This document shows positions 1 through 5,767 of a stretch of 5,767 nt of DNA, one piece after another. Where the stretch lies: the NCBI GenBank assembly GCA_938041635.1, contig CALIAD010000070.1:1-5767 (forward strand), read 5' to 3'. Source of the DNA: an uncultured Atopobium sp. (lineage in GTDB: Bacteria; Actinomycetota; Coriobacteriia; Coriobacteriales; Atopobiaceae). Position numbers and translations under genes: made by a program. Positions within the stretch are counted from its first letter, which is position 1, and each line of letters begins with the position of its first letter. The notes under the pieces were generated by a model. The model searched no databases, was not told the origin of the DNA, and saw nothing but the letters and a program-made list of their open reading frames with translations.

Positions 1-57
1 ATTAAATAGTTTTCTGGGCGCACGCTAGTGTCTTTATTGTTTACGTAAGCAGAAAGA

Positions 58-74
58 GAAAGACAAGGTCTTTC
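58..74 (-). terminator. Hairpin that may terminate the hsd operon
   Basis: A perfect 7-bp inverted repeat GAAAGAC / GTCTTTC surrounds a 3-base loop. On the minus strand it lies about 255 bases after the hsdR stop, just past the 83-253 ORF, and is followed by the pyrimidine-rich TCTTTCTGC. On the plus strand a run of six T at 88-93 follows, but 13 bases after the stem. The stem has only three G-C pairs and neither side carries a tight U-tract, so it would be a weak terminator at best. Confidence 0.3.
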
Positions 75-82
75 AGGGACAC

Positions 83-253
83 CTAGGTTTTTTCCAATTT
101 CTGTTCAGGAATCATTTCAGAAATCAGCTTTTGGATTCGTCCGGTCGCAAGCGAATAACGGGTGTTATTCAATATGAAAAAGCCGCCGCAATCCTCAAGA
201 ATAGGGGTTGAGTAATGAATAACCTGCCTATCCTCGCTGCGTAAATTTCCCAC
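83..253 (-). pseudogene. Possible small ORF or decayed gene remnant downstream of hsdR
   Basis: A minus-strand frame different from that of hsdR is open from 367 to the TAG at 83-85, about 95 codons. The only reasonable start inside it is a GTG at 251-253, giving 56 residues; no convincing ribosome site precedes it. The second half looks protein-like: HYSTPILEDCGGFFILNN followed by TRYSLATGRIQKLISEM. The arrangement 'Y-x-T-P-I ... G ... I-L-N-x-T-R-Y-S-x-x-T-G/S-R/K' recalls a group of small proteins of unknown function seen in accessory regions of several bacteria; this comparison is from memory and unverified. In another frame an ATG at 270-272 opens a 14-codon stretch that ends in TAG at about the point where the 83-253 frame becomes convincing. 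A single-base indel would join the two. This could be a frameshifted remnant, a real short gene or chance. The region is AT-richer (about 40% GC at 121-180) than hsdR. Confidence 0.28.
153..170. repeat. Perfect 7-bp inverted repeat with 4-base loop
   Basis: GAATAAC, loop GGGT, then GTTATTC. The hairpin lies within the possible remnant ORF downstream of hsdR and has no T-run, so a terminator is unlikely. It may be a transcript-end structure or chance in AT-rich sequence. Confidence 0.4.
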
Positions 254-330
254 CTTTGTGTTTGTGCACCATGAACAAATCGCTCTAGTAGGTCTTTTTG
301 CGTGTTTGGCCCCACTCTCACAAGTTGCTC

Positions 331-3300
331 CTATACGGTAATCAATCTGTATTCGTAGGTGCCACCCTTAAAATTCTCGGCCTGCTCCATAACCTTCTCG
401 AACACTTCCTCATCCCACTCAGGCGGATAGCCGTTCTTGTAAAGGAGAACCGTCAGGTCCATGTTCAGCTGGCTCTTGATGTCTGCGCGAGTCGCCCAGT
501 CGGCATATTGCGCCTTATCATCCACGAGCTCCTTGATTTGCTTGGCCAGATTCAAGCATTTCTCTTCCGCATATGGGAATCCGTGGTCGTCGCGTACCTT
601 GACCAGGATGTCGTAGAACGCCTTCTCCTCAAAGGTGATGCCCAACTTCTCGAAAGACCCCTTATCCTCCTCGAGGTCCTTGAGGATCCCAAGAAGCTCA
701 TCGGACAGGTCGTTGACAAAATCAGCGATGACCTCGTTGGTGAACACCAATTTGTCACGAGCGTTGTAGCTGTCGACGACCTTGCGCAGGCGCTCATCGA
801 ACTCCCTCGCCTTAGTCTTATTGACCTTCCCATAGGACTTGATTGCCTTACGCAGCAGCTTCAACAATGCGTTGAACTTCGTAATGGGCATCTCGATTGC
901 GTCAAGGTGCTTCACGAACTCGTCGCTGAACAGGTCCTCGCTCTGCTGAGCCTCGACAACGCTCTCCACCCCGGTGCAGGAAATCGCCTTGCGCACCATT
1001 TCCTCGACAACGGCATTCATGGTTTCCGCATCGGGAGTATCGCCCTTCGTCTGCTTGTAGATGATAGAGCGGATGGCAAGGTAGAACTGCGCCAGGTTGA
1101 TCTCCCTGTCGCTAAGCTCACCAGACGGAAAGCAGATTGCGTATGCCGATTTCAGGATGCGAGACAAGCCCATGAACCTGGTCTCGTTCTCCTTGCTTGT
1201 TTGGGCGAACTCAGCCGCGTCGTTGAGACACTTTAGGCGTTCGAGGGGCTCTCCGGCAAAGAACTTCGACGCGTTGAACCCGACGAACAGGTCGTCGATC
1301 ATGGTGAGGTGATTGCGGAAGATGCCCAACGTGATAGCCAGCTCGTCAACCGGGCTGCCACCGTCGTCGCCGTATTGCTTGATGGCCTGTTCCATGTCCT
1401 CCTTGATGCCGATGTAGTCGACCACAAGTCCCTTGTCCTTGCCCTCGAACACGCGGTTAACACGCGAGATGGTCTGAACCAAGGTGTGCTTCTGCAGGGG
1501 CTTGTCGATATACATGACAGACAACGACGGCACATCGAAGCCCGTAATCCACATGTCGACGACGATTGCCATCTTGAAGTTGGAGTCGTTGTTCTTGAAC
1601 TGCTTGTCCAGCATCTTGCGGTGCTCTTTGCTGCCGCAAAGGTTGTAGAGCTCCTTCTCGTCGTTCTCGCCACGTGTCGCGACGATGTTCACCTTGGGAA
1701 GCTCCACGAGCTCTTCTAGCTGCTCGGCGGTAAGGGCAGAGTCGTCCTCGGACTTGCGCGACTCCGCCCACTCGGGGCGCAGAGCCACGACCTCCTTCCA
1801 AAGCTCGTAAGCATGCTTTCGCTCAGAGCACACCACCATGGTCTTTTGGACCACGTCGGGCTTCTCGGAGCAGAGGGCTTCGTAATGTTCGACAAGGTCC
1901 TTCGCGAGCGTCCTAAGCCTGTCTGGATGCCCGAGGATGACGGACAGCGAGCTCATGGCACGCTGGCTCTCTTCGATCTGCTCAGGCGTAGAGCCCTCGG
2001 TCGCGCACTTGTCGTAGTACTTCTGGATGTCCTTGACCTGCTGCTCGGAGAGCTGCACGCGAGCGAGGCGCGGCTCATAGGCGATGCGCACGGTGATGCC
2101 GTCGTCCGTGGACTCCCTCATCGTGTAGCTGTCGACGACTGGGCCGAACACCATGATGGTCGCGTCAATCGGCGTGCCGGTGAAGCCGCAGTACGTTGCG
2201 TTCGGGAAGCTCTGGCGTAGGTACTCCGCGAAGCCGTACTGGGTGAACACGCCCTTCTCGGTCTTCTTGAGCTTGTGGCCTATGCCAAGCTGCGAGCGGT
2301 GGGCCTCATCGGAGATGCAGATAATGTTGCTGCGATCCGACAACAGACCGATATCCTCGCTGAACTTCTGGATGGTGGTGATGTAGACGCCGCCGCTCTC
2401 CTTGCCGCCCAGCGTCTCCTTGAGGTCGTTGCGGCTCTCGATGCTGCGGACGTCATCCTCGTGCAGGAAACGCTTCGCCTCGACGAAGTCCTCCGAGGTC
2501 TGGGTATCCAGGTCCTCACGGTCGACGATGATGACGATCGTGGGATTGCAGAGTTCCTCTGCCCGGCGCTGAATCATCAGGCGGGAAAGGAAGAGCATCG
2601 TGTACGTCTTGCCGCAGCCGGTGGCTCCGAAGTATGTGCCGCCCTTGCCGTCGCCGGCAGGCTTAAGGTGCCTGCAGATGTTGTCCAGCATCTTCGTGGT
2701 GGCGAAGAACTGTGGGTAACGGCATACCAGTGCGCGGTTGTTACTGCTTTCGTCGGGATAGAAGATGAAATCGCGCAGGATTTGAATGAGCCTGTCCTTT
2801 GCAAAGGCGCCTTCGATCATGGTGAACAGCGAGCTGATACCGTTGGAGACCTTGTCCTCATCATTTGCCTTGTTCCATGCGTAGTAGTGCTGGTAGGGCG
2901 TGAAGATGGTGCCCAGGCGGTTGTTCGCGCCGTCGCTGATTACGGACATGCAGCAGTACTTCATCAGCTTGGGGATGTCGCGGTTATAGCGGATGGTTAT
3001 TTGTTCCCAGGCATCGTGGATGGTGGTGTCCTCCTCGATGGCCGTCTTGAACTCGCAGATGACCAACGGGATGCCGTTTACGAAGACAAGCAGGTCAGGG
3101 CACCGAAGGGCCACATCCTGCACGCTGTACTGGTTTACGATCTTGAATTCGTTTGCGTATGGATCATCGAAATCGATGAACTCGATATGGACGGCGGGTT
3201 TCGAGGCGTCATCGCGGACGAGGTCGAACCCCTCGTTGATGAGCCAATATGTCTGCCGGTTACCGGCGTAGAGAGGCGTCGAAGAGATGTACTGTAGCTC

Positions 3301-3531
3301 GTTGACGATCTTCGCAACCTCCGTGTCGCTCAGGTCCTGGTCGGCATACCGATTGCGAAGATACCATTCTAGGTCGTCAATCAGCAGAACATCCTCGTAA
3401 CGGCGGTGGATGCTCTCGCCATCGACATAGGTGTAGTCCTGATCCTTAAAAAGCTGGATGATTGCATACTCCAGCTGCTCCTCGGTGAACTTGCCTTTTT
3501 CGAATTCGTAATCCATATCCGTCTCAATCAC
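331..3531 (-). CDS. hsdR: Type I restriction enzyme R subunit (ATP-dependent translocase and endonuclease)
   Basis: HsdR of 1066 residues, the usual family size. It binds the methyltransferase/specificity complex, pumps DNA past it using ATP, and cuts at a distance when the target is unmethylated. The N-terminal nuclease domain has PD at 145-146 and EFK at 160-162, the PD-(D/E)XK signature. The SF2 helicase motor follows: Walker A GATGCGKT (302-309), VDREDLDTQ (336-344), TTIQKF (385-390), DEAH (408-411), TGTP (451-454), TGFDVP (663-668) and QTISRVNR (686-693). Residues about 740-1066 are mostly helical and charged and correspond to the C-terminal region that contacts the methyltransferase. 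No motif is broken, so the protein looks functional. The annotated start is GTG (3529-3531), immediately after the TAA of the fusion gene, with AAGGTG about 11 bases upstream. An ATG five codons later (3514-3516) with a weak GAG 6 bases upstream is an equally plausible start. Either way the gene is probably coupled to the fusion gene upstream. The gene ends in TAG at 331-333. Confidence 0.96.
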   Translation of the reverse strand: MIETDMDYEFEKGKFTEEQLEYAIIQLFKDQDYTYVDGESIHRRYEDVLLIDDLEWYLRNRYADQDLSDTEVAKIVNELQYISSTPLYAGNRQTYWLINEGFDLVRDDASKPAVHIEFIDFDDPYANEFKIVNQYSVQDVALRCPDLLVFVNGIPLVICEFKTAIEEDTTIHDAWEQITIRYNRDIPKLMKYCCMSVISDGANNRLGTIFTPYQHYYAWNKANDEDKVSNGISSLFTMIEGAFAKDRLIQILRDFIFYPDESSNNRALVCRYPQFFATTKMLDNICRHLKPAGDGKGGTYFGATGCGKTYTMLFLSRLMIQRRAEELCNPTIVIIVDREDLDTQTSEDFVEAKRFLHEDDVRSIESRNDLKETLGGKESGGVYITTIQKFSEDIGLLSDRSNIICISDEAHRSQLGIGHKLKKTEKGVFTQYGFAEYLRQSFPNATYCGFTGTPIDATIMVFGPVVDSYTMRESTDDGITVRIAYEPRLARVQLSEQQVKDIQKYYDKCATEGSTPEQIEESQRAMSSLSVILGHPDRLRTLAKDLVEHYEALCSEKPDVVQKTMVVCSERKHAYELWKEVVALRPEWAESRKSEDDSALTAEQLEELVELPKVNIVATRGENDEKELYNLCGSKEHRKMLDKQFKNNDSNFKMAIVVDMWITGFDVPSLSVMYIDKPLQKHTLVQTISRVNRVFEGKDKGLVVDYIGIKEDMEQAIKQYGDDGGSPVDELAITLGIFRNHLTMIDDLFVGFNASKFFAGEPLERLKCLNDAAEFAQTSKENETRFMGLSRILKSAYAICFPSGELSDREINLAQFYLAIRSIIYKQTKGDTPDAETMNAVVEEMVRKAISCTGVESVVEAQQSEDLFSDEFVKHLDAIEMPITKFNALLKLLRKAIKSYGKVNKTKAREFDERLRKVVDSYNARDKLVFTNEVIADFVNDLSDELLGILKDLEEDKGSFEKLGITFEEKAFYDILVKVRDDHGFPYAEEKCLNLAKQIKELVDDKAQYADWATRADIKSQLNMDLTVLLYKNGYPPEWDEEVFEKVMEQAENFKGGTYEYRLITV

Positions 3532-5694
3532 TTACATCAAAGCACCTTGAACCAAAACTGGACAAATTCCTTTTACCTTTTCGGTTAAGGAGTTAAGAAC
3601 CCTCTTCCCGTCTAGTAGCGATCCATAAACCTGCGCATATTCTTTTTGAGTAGACAGCGGCGGTAGCTCAATCATGAAATCACAAAATACGGGCCAATCG
3701 AGATTGGCTCTAATACTGCTATCACTACAGAACCAACCAAGCCTATCTTTTTCGCTTGACATAAACATCATGTACAAGAACATGGGGTCGAGAACATCTG
3801 TCCTGCAAACCTCAAAGGTTGTGTACGCAGGAGAAACGATAACCGGCTCATCCTCGTTGAACATGCTAATTCGTATGCAGATATCTCTTCCTGTCTGCAT
3901 ACCGCTATACACAAATCGATGCTTCCTCACAACCTTATATTTTGTTGCATCTAGACCGTCCGTATTCGCAGCAGTTGGCATGAACTCTTTTTCAATATTG
4001 ATGCCCATGAATCGATCAATTCCGAAAGAGTTACGCTCGTCTACAACTTGCACAAGATCGCCAAGACGATAGCGAGTTACTTGATCAGAATCATTCTTGC
4101 ATTCAGAGATGGAAGTCAGAGTGCTCTCGAGTTTCTCCTGACACCGTTTTTGTTCTTGGAGCAATTCAAGCAATGATTTTCTTACGTTTGGAATTTCTTC
4201 GACGGCATTGATTTCCGAATCGTGGTCAATGAATTCAACATATGCGCTTGGGGCAAGAGAGAAACCTTTTTCTCTAATTCCACCGTCTTGATTAAGGGCG
4301 ACAGAGGCGCAAAGTTCAGGGATATCGCGATAATCGCCGCCCTCTTCTTGCCATGACGAATAGATTGTTTTCGCTTTTTCCATCTGCTCGGAAGTGAATA
4401 CCGTCTTCTTCTTGCGCTTACCCTTTTCATAGGTGTAAGTTTCGATATTCTCATTCCAGGTGCGCAAATCCATGAAGAGGACCTCACCGCGGCGATCGCG
4501 CAGCTTTCGGCCGTTCTTCACTCCAGCCTTCTTGTTCATGTTCACGATCCACAACGTTACGGAAATGTCTGTCGTGTAGAACATATCGCGAGGAAGAACG
4601 ATAATGGCCTCAACCTTGTCGTTCTCAAGCAGCTTTTGCCTGATTGCGCCCTCGTCGCCGTCAGCGTTCAACGCACCGTTGGCCAGCAAAAAGCCAGCTA
4701 TGCCGTGGTTGACGTCGAGCTTCGAGAGCATGTGAAGAATCCATGCGTAGTTGGCGTTTGAAACGGGAGGGGTCGTATAGCCCTTCCAACGAGCGTCGTC
4801 GGTAAGCTCGTCTTCATCGCGCCAGTTCTTCAGATTGAACGGCGGGTTGGCCATGATGTAGTCGACCTTCTTGTCCTTGTGCTGGTCGTTGGTGAAGGTC
4901 GATTTCGCCTCCTCACCTAGATTGTGCGCAATGCCGCGTATTGCCAGGTTCATCTTGCACAGGCGCCAAGTGTCAGGATTGCTTTCCTGGCCGACAACCG
5001 AGATCGCCGTCATATTGCCGTTGTGCTTCTCGACAAACTTCGTTGACTGCACAAACATGCCGCCGGATCCGCAGCATGGGTCATAGACGACGCCCTCGTA
5101 GGGCTCAATCATCTCTGCGATGAACTGCACGACGCAGGCAGGCGTGTAGAACTCGCCGTCCTCCTTGGTGGCTCCGACGGCGAAGGTCTGCAGGAAGTAC
5201 TCGTACACGCGGCCGATGAGATCCTCTTCCTGGTAGCGTTTCTCGCTGATTTGGTTGATGGCATCGATGAGGGCCTTGATGGAGCGGACCTCTGCGCCAA
5301 GAGTCGAGAAGTGATTGAGAGGAAGTGCACCCTTCAGAGATGGGTTCTTCTCCTCAGCAAGGGCCATGGCTCTGTCAATCTTAATGGCGATATCGTTGGC
5401 GCTGGCATGTTTCACCAGATAGGACCAGCGAGACTCTTCTTCAAGATAGAAAACATTCGCGGCATTGTAGAAGGAGGGCTTTTCCAGGAAGGATGGAATA
5501 TCACCGTATTCCTCCATGAGCTCGGCACGGCGCTTCTCGAACTTATCTCCAGCAAACCGGAGGAACACAAGGCTGATGACGGCGTCACGATTCTTCTCAA
5601 GGCTACCAACGCCGCGTAGCGCGTTTCTGCACGCGAACAACGCGTCTTCGAGAGTAAGCTCCTTTTCTTTGCCTTGCTTCTTTGCCCTTGCCAT
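3532..5694 (-). CDS. hsdMS: Type I restriction-modification DNA methyltransferase fused to a single-TRD specificity domain (HsdM-HsdS half)
   Basis: This 720-residue protein is predicted to methylate adenine N6 using S-adenosylmethionine and to supply target recognition for the Type I complex. Residues about 12-130 match the helical HsdM N-terminal domain. The catalytic core spans about 155-430: EFYTP at 181-185, the SAM-binding motif DPCCGSGGMF at 205-214, and the catalytic NPPF at 283-286, all intact. The usual HsdM tail (KGFSLAPSAYVEF, 476-488) runs without a stop into a helical, coiled-coil-like linker (about 497-530). A specificity-type target-recognition domain follows at about 540-680, opening RLGDLVQVVDERNS and containing GINIEKEFMPTAANT, a pattern seen in many HsdS proteins. 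A second helix (about 681-710) ends the protein. HsdM alone is about 500 residues and a full HsdS about 400 with two TRDs, so this is M plus half an S. The ATG follows an AGAAAGG site. The TRD part is markedly AT-richer than the methyltransferase part. A Type IIG enzyme is less likely because no nuclease domain precedes the methyltransferase and hsdR is adjacent. Confidence 0.93.
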   Translation of the reverse strand: MARAKKQGKEKELTLEDALFACRNALRGVGSLEKNRDAVISLVFLRFAGDKFEKRRAELMEEYGDIPSFLEKPSFYNAANVFYLEEESRWSYLVKHASANDIAIKIDRAMALAEEKNPSLKGALPLNHFSTLGAEVRSIKALIDAINQISEKRYQEEDLIGRVYEYFLQTFAVGATKEDGEFYTPACVVQFIAEMIEPYEGVVYDPCCGSGGMFVQSTKFVEKHNGNMTAISVVGQESNPDTWRLCKMNLAIRGIAHNLGEEAKSTFTNDQHKDKKVDYIMANPPFNLKNWRDEDELTDDARWKGYTTPPVSNANYAWILHMLSKLDVNHGIAGFLLANGALNADGDEGAIRQKLLENDKVEAIIVLPRDMFYTTDISVTLWIVNMNKKAGVKNGRKLRDRRGEVLFMDLRTWNENIETYTYEKGKRKKKTVFTSEQMEKAKTIYSSWQEEGGDYRDIPELCASVALNQDGGIREKGFSLAPSAYVEFIDHDSEINAVEEIPNVRKSLLELLQEQKRCQEKLESTLTSISECKNDSDQVTRYRLGDLVQVVDERNSFGIDRFMGINIEKEFMPTAANTDGLDATKYKVVRKHRFVYSGMQTGRDICIRISMFNEDEPVIVSPAYTTFEVCRTDVLDPMFLYMMFMSSEKDRLGWFCSDSSIRANLDWPVFCDFMIELPPLSTQKEYAQVYGSLLDGKRVLNSLTEKVKGICPVLVQGALM

Positions 5695-5767
5695 TTAATT
5701 GCCTTTCTCGATTAACTGCGCAATCAAGCCAGCGCGGATCATCGCACTGAAGCTCATGCCCTTAAGG
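5695..5767 (-). CDS. 3' end of upstream gene, probable ribbon-helix-helix (CopG/Arc-like) DNA-binding protein, truncated by window edge
   Basis: One minus-strand frame is open from the window edge and ends at TAA (5695-5697), directly touching the ATG of the HsdM-HsdS fusion (TAA then ATG). The visible C-terminus is 23 residues, ending MSFSAMIRAGLIAQLIEK plus GN. The pattern 'GMS-S-x-x-I-R-x-x-L-x-x-x-L-x-E' is what the second helix of CopG/Arc-type ribbon-helix-helix repressors usually looks like: Gly-Met-Ser helix cap, Ile-Arg, then an amphipathic helix to the end. Family members are small dimeric DNA-binding proteins, often autoregulators or antitoxins. If this is right, it is the first gene of the operon visible here and could control transcription of the restriction system; that role is inference. 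The internal ATG at 5755-5757 could instead start a 20-residue leader peptide. The beta strand and first helix are outside the window, so the family call rests on one helix. Confidence 0.5.
   Translation of the reverse strand, partial: LKGMSFSAMIRAGLIAQLIEKGN
5702..5708 (-). promoter_or_regulatory. Shine-Dalgarno site of the HsdM-HsdS fusion gene
   Basis: On the minus strand the sequence AGAAAGG lies 7 bases upstream of the ATG at 5692-5694. This is good spacing for a ribosome binding site and supports that ATG as the start. The site lies inside the last codons of the upstream gene, so ribosomes ending there stop exactly at the next start. That arrangement favours translational coupling. Confidence 0.6.

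Larger units (their letters stand above)
1..330. other. AT-rich 3' flank of the operon without a confident gene
   Basis: The stretch after the hsdR stop contains no ORF with a good start on either strand apart from the weak candidate at 83-253. Hand counts give about 37% GC at 1-60 and 40% at 121-180, against about 62% in the middle of hsdR. It contains two small hairpins (58-74, 153-170), an 8-base perfect palindrome ACCTAGGT (81-88) and a near-perfect tandem copy of an 11-base word (104-114 and 116-126, one mismatch). Positions 1-82 hold no recognisable gene. Confidence 0.6.

Noticed and set aside
298..1236. Plus-strand ORF of 312 codons opposite the hsdR 3' end
   Set aside because: It is antisense to the HsdR C-terminal region and rich in Leu/Val from reverse reading of charged codons. 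It has no ribosome site or domain signature.
2275..3297. Plus-strand ORF of 340 codons opposite hsdR
   Set aside because: It lies entirely antisense to the conserved nuclease and motor region of hsdR, has low-complexity Val/Leu/Asp/Ala-rich composition typical of antisense frames in GC-rich genes, and shows no recognisable motifs.
3674..4072. Plus-strand ORF of 132 codons opposite the TRD
   Set aside because: It mirrors the TRD coding sequence, whose minus-strand translation clearly matches HsdS patterns. The plus frame has none.
3541..4210. Invertible hsdS cassette or phase-variable repeat tract
   Set aside because: No long inverted repeats, simple-sequence tract or recombinase gene were seen in the window. 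A partner cassette outside the window cannot be excluded.
3532..5694. Type IIG (single-chain restriction-modification-specificity) enzyme
   Set aside because: There is no PD-(D/E)XK nuclease domain before the methyltransferase, the N-terminus is a standard HsdM helical domain, and a full hsdR is adjacent.
1..5767. CRISPR array, tRNA, rRNA or insertion sequence
   Set aside because: No regularly spaced repeats, no tRNA-like cloverleaf and no transposase or terminal inverted repeats were recognised on either strand.

Overview
The window holds one minus-strand operon encoding a Type I restriction-modification system of unusual architecture. The methyltransferase (HsdM) and a half-size specificity subunit (HsdS, one target-recognition domain) are fused into a single 720-residue protein. 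The restriction/translocation subunit HsdR (1066 residues) follows immediately downstream.

Layout in transcription order (right to left). At 5695-5767 is the 3' end of an upstream gene; its last residues look like the C-terminal helix of a ribbon-helix-helix DNA-binding protein, and its stop codon touches the start of the next gene. At 3532-5694 is the HsdM-HsdS fusion, with an intact N6-adenine methyltransferase core and a single target-recognition domain at its C-terminus. At 331-3531 is HsdR, with an intact PD-(D/E)XK nuclease and all the main SF2 helicase motifs. The three frames abut with essentially no spacing, so they are probably co-transcribed and translationally coupled; any promoter lies beyond the right edge. 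Positions 1-330 are an AT-rich region with no clear gene. It contains a weak ORF remnant (83-253, minus), a hairpin at 58-74 that could end the operon transcript, and a second hairpin at 153-170.

How it should work: a single-TRD fusion cannot read a normal asymmetric bipartite Type I site alone. The expected form is a dimer of the fusion, each half contributing one methyltransferase and one TRD, reading a palindromic interrupted target and modifying adenines. HsdR joins this complex, translocates unmodified DNA with ATP and cuts it.

Organism: the hsdR body and methyltransferase segments are about 60% GC by hand count, while the TRD segment and the 3' flank are about 37-45%. This suggests a moderately GC-rich bacterium. 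The protein style would fit a gut actinobacterium (Coriobacteriia-like) or a GC-rich Firmicute, but no rRNA or other marker is present and this is a guess. The composition break at the TRD suggests the specificity module has a different history from the rest of the system.
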